NCBI GenBank assembly: GCA_014642895.1
Contig: BMJD01000001.1
Span: 124,001-188,000, forward strand
Direction: 5' to 3'
DNA: 64,000 nucleotides
Source of the DNA: Lentibacillus populi
GTDB lineage: Bacteria; Bacillota; Bacilli; Bacillales; Amphibacillaceae
The number at the start of each line of letters is the position of its first letter. Within the stretch, counting starts at the first letter, position 1. The translations under genes and the position numbers were made by a program. Below, in pieces: positions 57,661 through 64,000 of this stretch. Below the pieces are notes generated by a model. It was not told the DNA's origin and ran no database searches. It saw only the letters and a list, made by a program, of their open reading frames with translations.

Positions 57661-58641
57661 ATGACTGAAACATTACAGTTTAAACGCCATCGCCGGCTGC
57701 GTTCGTCAAAAGCGATGCGTGATTTAGTAAGAGAAAACCAAGTAAATAAAGATGATTTAATATACCCGTTATTTGTTGTCGAAGGGGAGCATGTTAAAAA
57801 CGAGGTACCGTCCATGCCCGGCGTTTTTCAGCTTTCCTTGGATTATCTGGCTGCTGAAATGGCTGAATTACAAGCGCTTGGCATTAAAGCCGTTATCCTC
57901 TTTGGTGTGCCAAATGAAAAAGATGAATTAGGTACAGGTGCATTCGTTGATCAAGGGATTGTCCAAAAGGCAATTCGCGAAATTAAAGATAAGGCACCGG
58001 AAATGCTTGTCATTGCGGATACATGTTTATGTGAATTCACTTCACATGGGCATTGTGGTGTTATCCATCATGAAGATGTTGCAAATGATGAATCACTTGA
58101 GTTATTGGCGAAAACAGCATTATCACAGGCAAAGGCAGGAGCGGATATTATTGCACCGTCTAATATGATGGATGGTTTTGTTGCGGCGATCCGGCGTGCA
58201 TTGGATGAAGCAGGGTTCAAGAATATTCCGATCATGTCCTATGCAGTAAAATATGCCTCTGCATTTTATGGACCATTCCGTGATGCTGCAGACAGTGCCC
58301 CACAATTCGGTGACCGCAAAACTTATCAAATGGACCCGGCAAATCGACTGGAGGCATTAAGGGAAGCGGAATCGGATATGGAAGAGGGAGCAGACTTTCT
58401 TATCGTAAAACCGGCAATGTCCTACCTTGATATTGTCCGTGATGTCCGAAATCAATTTAATGCGCCAATTGTTGCATACAATGTCAGCGGGGAATATTCC
58501 ATGGTTAAAGCGGCGGCACAAAATGGCTGGATTAATGAACGAGAATTAGTCATGGAAAAATTAACGGCGATGAAACGTGCTGGTGCGGATTTAATCATTA
58601 CGTATTTTTCTAAAGATGTAGCGAAGTGGCTGGCTGAATAA
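57661..58641 (+). CDS. hemB: Delta-aminolevulinic acid dehydratase
   Basis: 326 residues. Condenses two ALA to porphobilinogen. Zinc-site cysteines in [14 protein letters not shown], Schiff-base lysines in [16 protein letters not shown] and [13 protein letters not shown]. Starts 6 bases after hemD. Confidence 0.97.
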   Translation: MTETLQFKRHRRLRSSKAMRDLVRENQVNKDDLIYPLFVVEGEHVKNEVPSMPGVFQLSLDYLAAEMAELQALGIKAVILFGVPNEKDELGTGAFVDQGIVQKAIREIKDKAPEMLVIADTCLCEFTSHGHCGVIHHEDVANDESLELLAKTALSQAKAGADIIAPSNMMDGFVAAIRRALDEAGFKNIPIMSYAVKYASAFYGPFRDAADSAPQFGDRKTYQMDPANRLEALREAESDMEEGADFLIVKPAMSYLDIVRDVRNQFNAPIVAYNVSGEYSMVKAAAQNGWINERELVMEKLTAMKRAGADLIITYFSKDVAKWLAE

Positions 58642-58664
58642 TACTATTTAGATGGGGTGATAAA

Positions 58665-59951
58665 ATGAATTTTGATACGTCAATTGATGCCTACAAAGAA
58701 GCGGTTGACCTGATGCCTGGCGGAGTCAATTCCCCTGTTCGGGCCTTCAAGTCGGTTGGGATGTCCCCGATTTTTATGGATCGTGGCAAAGGATCGAAAA
58801 TAATCGATATCGACGGTAATGAGTATATTGATTACGTCTTAAGCTGGGGCCCGCTCATTTTAGGACATGCAGATGATCGTGTTGTGGAAAAATTGAAGGA
58901 AACAGCTGAAAAAGGGACTAGTTTTGGTGCACCAACAGTGCTGGAAAATAAATTGGCCCAGCTGGTGATTGATCGTGTACCATCGATTGAAATGGTACGA
59001 ATGGTGAACTCCGGTACTGAAGCAACGATGAGTGCATTACGACTTGCCAGAGGTTATACTGGCCGCGATAAAATTCTCAAATTTGAGGGTTGTTACCATG
59101 GGCATGGCGATTCTTTATTGATTAAAGCTGGGTCTGGTGTCGCTACGCTAGGATTACCTGATTCTCCCGGTGTTCCGGAGTCAATTGCGCAAAACACGAT
59201 TACTGTTCCCTATAATGATGTAGAAAGTTTACGGTTGGCTTTTGCGAACTACGGTGATGAAATTGCCGCGGTAATCGTTGAACCTGTTTCCGGAAACATG
59301 GGTGTTGTGCCACCACAGGAAAACTTTTTACAAGAATTGAGAAAAATCACGGACGCCAATAGTACACTGCTAATCTTTGATGAAGTCATGACCGGCTTCC
59401 GGGTCGGCTACCATTGTGCACAAGGTTATTTTGGTGTTACTCCCGATTTAACCTGTCTAGGAAAAGTAATTGGCGGTGGCTTGCCAGTCGGTGCTTTCGG
59501 AGGAAAAAGAGAAATAATGGAAAGTATTGCACCTACAGGAACCATTTATCAAGCGGGAACGTTATCGGGTAACCCGTTAGCAATGACTGCTGGTTACGAG
59601 ACATTAAATGCCATGAACGAGAATGAATACGAAAAACTGAATCAGAAAATAGATCGTTTAGTCGAAGGATATAAACAAGCTGCGATTGACTTTTCGATTC
59701 CATTGCATATTAATCGTGCAGGATCAATGGTTGGCGTCTTCTTCACGAACGAACCAGTTATTAATTATGAAACTGCGAGGCTCTCCAATCTGGATTACTT
59801 TGCGCAATATTATCGTGCCATGGCTGAGGAAGGAATCTTTTTACCACCATCACAATTTGAAGGATTATTCCTTTCAACAGCACATACGGATCAAGATATT
59901 GAAAAAACGATCCTAGCAGTAAGGAATGCATTTGCAAAAATAAAAAAATGA
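58665..59951 (+). CDS. hemL: Glutamate-1-semialdehyde 2,1-aminomutase
   Basis: 428 residues. PLP enzyme making 5-aminolevulinate. [32 protein letters not shown], the PLP-lysine in [17 protein letters not shown], and [13 protein letters not shown]. Last gene of the hem operon, with a terminator 5 bases downstream. Confidence 0.97.
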   Translation: MNFDTSIDAYKEAVDLMPGGVNSPVRAFKSVGMSPIFMDRGKGSKIIDIDGNEYIDYVLSWGPLILGHADDRVVEKLKETAEKGTSFGAPTVLENKLAQLVIDRVPSIEMVRMVNSGTEATMSALRLARGYTGRDKILKFEGCYHGHGDSLLIKAGSGVATLGLPDSPGVPESIAQNTITVPYNDVESLRLAFANYGDEIAAVIVEPVSGNMGVVPPQENFLQELRKITDANSTLLIFDEVMTGFRVGYHCAQGYFGVTPDLTCLGKVIGGGLPVGAFGGKREIMESIAPTGTIYQAGTLSGNPLAMTAGYETLNAMNENEYEKLNQKIDRLVEGYKQAAIDFSIPLHINRAGSMVGVFFTNEPVINYETARLSNLDYFAQYYRAMAEEGIFLPPSQFEGLFLSTAHTDQDIEKTILAVRNAFAKIKK

Positions 59952-59954
59952 GTT

Positions 59955-59990
59955 AAAGAGCTGCTCTTGAATGGGTAGCTCTTTTCTTTA
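59955..59990 (+). terminator. Terminator of the hem operon
   Basis: AAAGAGCT (59955-59962) and AGCTCTTT (59977-59984), then TCTTTA. Confidence 0.85.
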
Positions 59991-60056
59991 TGGCTCCCGT
60001 GCAGATTATCTCCGCTTTGCTTTTTCCCTCTTAACATCGCGCCAATGTTTTTCTTA

Positions 60057-60085
60057 GCATATCTTTATATCCTTTTTCATATAGT
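60057..60085 (+). promoter_or_regulatory. Sigma-E-type promoter of spoVID
   Basis: GCATATC (60057-60063), a 14-base spacer, and CATATAGT (60078-60085) fit the mother-cell sigma-E pattern. spoVID is sigma-E dependent in B. subtilis. Confidence 0.55.
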
Positions 60086-60137
60086 GAAGTAAGACATATT
60101 AGTAGATTGGATATATATGTTGAAGGGAGGAAGTCAT

Positions 60138-61262
60138 TTGTCAAATGATCATGTTTTTAGTTTTGAGTTAAATGAGTCCCTTTATTTTGAAAGGGGACAG
60201 GAAGTCGCGGAGATGCGGGGGATTGCGTTAGATCCGGAAATTTCCATTCAAGCATTTAATGAGTATATTTCGATCAGGGGAGTTATCGAACTTCGTGGAG
60301 AATATGTCAAGACAGATAGTGTAACCCAGGATGATACAGTTGAATTTGAGGATGATTATCATGCGAGGCGTTTCGTAGAGCGGGTTGTTGATACAGAAGA
60401 GGGGGGGACTGAATTTTCCCATCGGTTTCCGGTAGAAATTTCCGTGCCGACTTATCGGGTAGATGATTTAGATGATGTAACGGTTAGTATTGATTCGTTT
60501 GATTATGAATTACCAAGCGAAAATCAGCTTAAATTTGTTTCAACCATTGCAATCCACGGTATTAGTGAGCAAGATGAGAGGCCAAGTGATAATTCGACGG
60601 AGACAGACTACCAATTTGTAGACTCGAACGATCATACATTTAATTTCGACATAAAAGAGAGTCCTGATTTGGAGCTTCCGGAGGAGTCAGAATCAATTGG
60701 TTATACCGACACGCCGATACTATCTGCCGGTCAGGATGAAACCGCATCACCCGATCGATGGAAAAGTAAAAAGTCGCAAAGCTTTACGGAATTTTTTAAA
60801 AAGGAGCCAGATCCCGAGCCGGATCCGTCGGTTGAGGAAAGCTCACATATGGAATCCAGTCATTATGCTTCAGTGGAATCTGCTAATTTTGTGGAGTCCA
60901 ATGATGTTTATGAAAGTAGTCGGGAAAGCTCTCAAAGCTACGAAAGTCATGCAAGCTACGAAAGCCCTGAAAGTACAGTGATTGAAGAAAGCAGTAAAAG
61001 TACCGAAAGGCCGGAAATTCATGAGAGTGGGGAAAGCCGTGAAGATGAGGTAGCAGATGTTCGGTATTTATCTGACATGTTCCGTGATGACGAAGAGCAT
61101 TTTTCCAGGATGCGGGTATGCATTGTTCAGGAAAAGGATACATTGGAAACAATTGCCGACCGGTACAAAATTACAACATTGCAATTAATAAAACAAAACC
61201 GGCTGCAGGATGAAACGCTATCAGAAGGGCAGGTATTATATATTCCAGTTAAGAAAAAGTAA
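60138..61262 (+). CDS. spoVID: Spore coat morphogenetic protein SpoVID, TTG start
   Basis: 374 residues. Directs coat encasement around the forespore. A structured N-terminal half (to about 190) is followed by a long Ser/Glu-rich, probably disordered stretch full of ESS/YES/SHxS repeats (about 210-305), then a C-terminal LysM (VQEKDTLETIADRYKITTLQLIKQNRL). An ATG seven codons upstream overlaps the ribosome site; GGGAGG with 7 bases of spacing supports the TTG of MSNDHVFSFELNESL. Confidence 0.92.
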   Translation: MSNDHVFSFELNESLYFERGQEVAEMRGIALDPEISIQAFNEYISIRGVIELRGEYVKTDSVTQDDTVEFEDDYHARRFVERVVDTEEGGTEFSHRFPVEISVPTYRVDDLDDVTVSIDSFDYELPSENQLKFVSTIAIHGISEQDERPSDNSTETDYQFVDSNDHTFNFDIKESPDLELPEESESIGYTDTPILSAGQDETASPDRWKSKKSQSFTEFFKKEPDPEPDPSVEESSHMESSHYASVESANFVESNDVYESSRESSQSYESHASYESPESTVIEESSKSTERPEIHESGESREDEVADVRYLSDMFRDDEEHFSRMRVCIVQEKDTLETIADRYKITTLQLIKQNRLQDETLSEGQVLYIPVKKK

Positions 61263-61271
61263 TGCGTGACA

Positions 61272-61312
61272 TACCCCTTGCATATGGTGCCAAGGGGTCT
61301 AATTTTTTAATA
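61272..61312 (+). terminator. Terminator or attenuator between spoVID and ysxE
   Basis: CCCCTTG (61274-61280) and CAAGGGG (61291-61297) enclose a ten-base loop, followed by TCTAATTTTTTA. It lies in the gap between the spoVID stop and the likely ysxE start. Confidence 0.7.
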
Positions 61313-61327
61313 GTGGAGCTGTTTTCA

Positions 61328-62335
61328 ATGGATAGAGTTAAGAAGGTATTGGCGTCTTATCGAATTCATCCGGTTACGGTTGAACAAAAAACAGAAAATC
61401 TTTACCGGATATGGGATGGAAAACATTATTTTGCCCTTAAGGAAAGCAGGATGACAGACGAAACGATATCCGGCTGGGAAAATGTTTACCACCAGGCGTA
61501 CAGACAAAATTTATCAGCGATTCTTCCGGTGTACGTAACCGAACAAGGAAGCCTATATAGTAAAGACGACCAATCGTTTTATTATATGACACCATGGCTT
61601 CCGATTAAAAATATAACGGAGCAGAAACAACAGATAGAGCGATTGTATCAAACTTCAGGAACCATTCATGCTATAACAAAACAGTCATTACCCATGGAGC
61701 AGGAGAAGGTCATGAACAACTTTAAGCGATACAGGACAAACCTTGCAAAAAACAGATCCGAATTATTGTCAACTGTGGAGAGGTTTGAAAAAAACCGTTA
61801 TATGTCGCCTGTTGAATTGCTGGTTTGTACCCAATTCCGTGATCTTGATTTCGTGTTGCGGGTATTACAAGATCAGGTTGATCGATTTATCGATGACATA
61901 AAGCAAGAGTCCGATTGGCAATACAGTTTATGTCATGGCCAGCTTGACTTTTCCCATGTTATTTTTGCTCATCAAACCTATTTGCTAAACTGGGAAAGGG
62001 CGCACCACGATAATGCAACAAGTGATTTGGCAAACTTGTTTACTAATGTGGTGACCGATTATGATGATCCGATGGATGATCTTATTGAATTGTTTCCTGT
62101 CTATCTCAAAGAAAATAAGCTGACGGAGACCGAATTATCTTTGCTTGCCATTTATTTATTAGACCCAACGGAGTACATAACACGATTAGGGCAATATCGC
62201 AAAAACCCATCGGAATATCCACAGGTTGATCAGGTAGTGCAATTACAGCGTTGTCACCGGAAATTATCATTTGCAGTAAAATGGACGGAAAATGTTGATA
62301 TATGGCTGGAATCAGATGATGAGCAGGAAAGCTAA
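61328..62335 (+). CDS. ysxE: CotS-family spore coat protein YsxE
   Basis: 335 residues with an aminoglycoside-phosphotransferase/kinase-like fold: a Lys in KHYFALKES, the catalytic-loop-like CHGQLDFSHVIF and LLNWERAHHDNATSDLANLF. In B. subtilis YsxE is a SpoVID-dependent coat protein. An ATG at 61262 overlapping the spoVID stop is also in frame, but the first 22 codons would read through the terminator hairpin, so the ATG of MDRVKKVLASYRIHPV is preferred. Confidence 0.87.
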   Translation: MDRVKKVLASYRIHPVTVEQKTENLYRIWDGKHYFALKESRMTDETISGWENVYHQAYRQNLSAILPVYVTEQGSLYSKDDQSFYYMTPWLPIKNITEQKQQIERLYQTSGTIHAITKQSLPMEQEKVMNNFKRYRTNLAKNRSELLSTVERFEKNRYMSPVELLVCTQFRDLDFVLRVLQDQVDRFIDDIKQESDWQYSLCHGQLDFSHVIFAHQTYLLNWERAHHDNATSDLANLFTNVVTDYDDPMDDLIELFPVYLKENKLTETELSLLAIYLLDPTEYITRLGQYRKNPSEYPQVDQVVQLQRCHRKLSFAVKWTENVDIWLESDDEQES

Positions 62336-62520
62336 ATCCATTCTAAATAAAATGCGATAAATAACCCCACAATAATACCCAGCAGGAAAACATCGAACGT
62401 TGTCGGGAAGAACAGTGTACGACATAATTGAAAAATCAGGATAGGCAAGGTACATTTTTCAATCACAAACAAACAGTTTCGTGCCCATGGTGGAAGTCTG
62501 TAACGATAATAGCGAGCCAT
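62332..62520 (-). CDS. 62-residue membrane protein of unknown function
   Basis: Basic start MARYYRYRLPPWARNC, then two hydrophobic segments (CTLPILIFQLC and VFLLGIIVGLFIAFYLEW). A frame of 102 codons exists, but GAGGTGATT places the start at 62520; the extra codons fall in the neighbouring repeat. It converges on ysxE with overlapping stop codons. No family recognised. Confidence 0.7.
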   Translation of the reverse strand: MARYYRYRLPPWARNCLFVIEKCTLPILIFQLCRTLFFPTTFDVFLLGIIVGLFIAFYLEWI

Positions 62521-62550
62521 AGCAATCACCTCTTTTGAACACTTTTTCGA

Positions 62551-62926
62551 TAGATAAGAAAGTATAAAAATCAGCTCTATTCTGTTCATACCAGAGTAGG
62601 CCACGTCCGGCTCCAGCGCCCAGCGGCTAGTATGCAACACCCGCCTCCGTACGATAAGTCAACATCGGTTTGGGTAGGAAGGTAGGCCGACTAAGAACGG
62701 GCTTTGCGCCCAACGTCGGCATACCCCTATGAAGGGGCATGTTTCCTTTATCTCCTACGGTTGTTTGTTCGGTTAAAACCGCTGCTTTGCGCAGCAACAC
62801 CGAACCACCCTGCTTGGCAGGGCGCAGCATATACGCGGGCCTGCAGGATGCAGGTCATGCCGACGTTGGCACAGGACGTGCCGGTTTTAGTCGGCCTTCC
62901 CTAACCGGGCGCTTGCGCCTTTGTTC
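62551..62926 (-). repeat. Family A repeat, longest form, with shuffled hairpin module
   Basis: Reverse copy of about 376 bp. Besides the usual hairpins (GCTGC-TTTGC-GCAGC, GGGC-TTTGC-GCCC) it has CCTGC-AGGAT-GCAGG and GGCAC-AGGAC-GTGCC next to its left end. These are the same pair of hairpins as in 5369-5693, with changed stems and at a different place. The left arm of the closing stem is lost. Confidence 0.92.
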
Positions 62927-63034
62927 TCAACTTTAATATAATATATGTATAATCCAAGCTGTTTTGTGCAATAGGTATAATTAATATTGCTTTTTTCGCC
63001 TTTTACCAGTAAAATAATGAATAACAAAATGAAA

Positions 63035-63347
63035 TGCGATGATAGGGAAGAGTACAGGATAATCGCCTAAAAAGAGAGGGAAATAGTTAGCTGAGAATTT
63101 CCCAGGAAAGATTACCTGGAAGGTCGCCCTTGATGCAGCTTTTTTGAATTTGGGAACAAACGTGCACTAGCTTGATGCTGGATATGCCTTATAATCCAGG
63201 TGCATATATTTGTTTATTCCCCAAAATTAGAGAAAGCCGGATCTTGTCCGTTATCAAGGCCGAGTGTACAAGAGTTTGCTTGTAAACAAAGGTGGTACCA
63301 CGGAAATCTATCCTTTTCGTCCTTTACTGGATGAAAGGGATTTTTTG
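63035..63347 (+). promoter_or_regulatory. T-box leader of valS
   Basis: The T-box AGGTGGTACCACGG (about 63289-63302) is followed by a terminator with ATCC and GGAT arms around CTTTACTGGATGAAAG and a TTTTTTG run (to 63347). The upstream 250 bases have stem I-like complexity. It would sense uncharged tRNA-Val. Confidence 0.9.
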
Positions 63348-63384
63348 TTTTCTGAAAAGGTCAGTTCAAAAGGAGGAGTAATTT

Positions 63385-64000
63385 ATGAGTAAAGATCAAG
63401 GGTCATCATTACCACCGAAGTATAACCCGCAGGAAATTGAGAAGGGGCGTTACCAATTTTGGATTGATGGCAAGTTTTTTGAAGCAACCGGAGATGAAAC
63501 GAAAGAACCGTATACGATCGTCATTCCGCCGCCTAACGTAACAGGAAAATTGCATTTGGGGCATGCGTGGGATACAACCATGCAGGACACGGTTTCGCGG
63601 ATGAAACGGATGCAAGGCTATGATGTGTTATGGTTACCTGGGATGGACCATGCAGGAATTGCTACGCAGGCTAAGGTAGAGGCAAAGCTTAAGGAACAAG
63701 GGAAAAGCCGTTATGATTGTGGCCGTGAGAAATTCATCGAGACGGTATGGGAATGGAAGGAAGAATATGCTGATTTCATCCGAAAACAATGGGAAAAGCT
63801 TGGCCTTGGCCTTGATTATTCAAGGGAACGGTTCACAATGGATGATGGGTTATCAGATGCGGTTCGCGAAGTTTTCGTTACCCTTTATGAAAAAGGATTG
63901 ATTTACCGGGGAGAATATATTATTAACTGGGACCCGCAAACGAAAACAGCACTTTCCGATATCGAGGTTATTTATCAGGAATTACAGGGACATTTTTATC
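63385..64000 (+). CDS. valS: Valyl-tRNA synthetase, 5' part (runs off the window)
   Basis: 205 codons visible. Class I synthetase: the HIGH-type motif is [15 protein letters not shown], followed by [17 protein letters not shown] and [15 protein letters not shown], both characteristic of ValRS. AAGGAGGAG precedes the ATG. The KMSKS motif and anticodon domain lie beyond the window edge. Confidence 0.96.
   Translation, partial: MSKDQGSSLPPKYNPQEIEKGRYQFWIDGKFFEATGDETKEPYTIVIPPPNVTGKLHLGHAWDTTMQDTVSRMKRMQGYDVLWLPGMDHAGIATQAKVEAKLKEQGKSRYDCGREKFIETVWEWKEEYADFIRKQWEKLGLGLDYSRERFTMDDGLSDAVREVFVTLYEKGLIYRGEYIINWDPQTKTALSDIEVIYQELQGHFY

Overview
This window is a chromosomal segment of a low-GC, endospore-forming Bacillaceae. 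Gene order follows the Bacillus subtilis thrS to valS neighbourhood closely. The repeat content and codon style suggest a halotolerant relative such as Virgibacillus, Oceanobacillus or Lentibacillus (inference). Sporulation and germination genes (sspI, gerE, gerM, spoVID, ysxE) support a spore former. No prophage, insertion sequence with a transposase, or CRISPR array is visible.

Layout. 1-7.5 kb: T-box leader and thrS; L20-type leader and infC-rpmI-rplT (infC starts at AUU); ysdA, a VTT membrane protein, ysdB behind a sigma-W-type promoter, and the M42 peptidase ysdC. 7.5-13.5 kb, leftward: a lytic transglycosylase, a three-gene ABC-2 exporter, a membrane-anchored protein of unknown role, and sspI. 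13.5-25.8 kb: rRNA/tRNA methyltransferase ysgA, T-box-controlled pheST, rnhC (leftward), zapA, yshB, polX and mutS2. 25.9-31.6 kb: yshE and a 24-residue membrane peptide, then the fatty-acid beta-oxidation cluster lcfA-fadR-fadB-etfB-etfA with a perfect FadR operator and a cre-like site. 31.8-38 kb: trxA, uvrC, yslB and the succinate dehydrogenase operon sdhCAB. 38.3-44.7 kb: ysmA, gerE, ysmB, racE, gerM, rph, ysnA and ysnB. 45-53 kb: tRNA-Gly and tRNA-Arg, ysoA, tig, clpX, lonA and engB; lonB, present between clpX and lonA in B. subtilis, is absent. 53.7-60 kb: the haem operon hemAXCDBL. 60-64 kb: spoVID, ysxE, a small membrane protein, then a T-box leader and the 5' part of valS.

The most unusual content lies between genes. 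A dispersed element, called family A here, occurs about 12 times, as a short form of about 150-200 bp and a long form of about 260-380 bp. Its copies differ by compensatory changes in several stems, so it behaves as a folded element rather than junk. Its hairpins share loops while their stems co-vary, and hairpin modules are shuffled between copies. Family B (3 copies) starts at a stop codon each time, and one copy appears split by a family A copy. Family C is MITE-like, with terminal inverted repeats (3 copies, two decayed). A degenerate tandem array of about 20-bp units lies between pheT and rnhC. Together these fill most gaps between otherwise ordinary housekeeping genes, and they sit in leaders (hemA, polX), at stop codons (ysgA, the VTT gene, rnhC, ysmA, ysnB) and even inside operons (rpmI-rplT, etfB-etfA).
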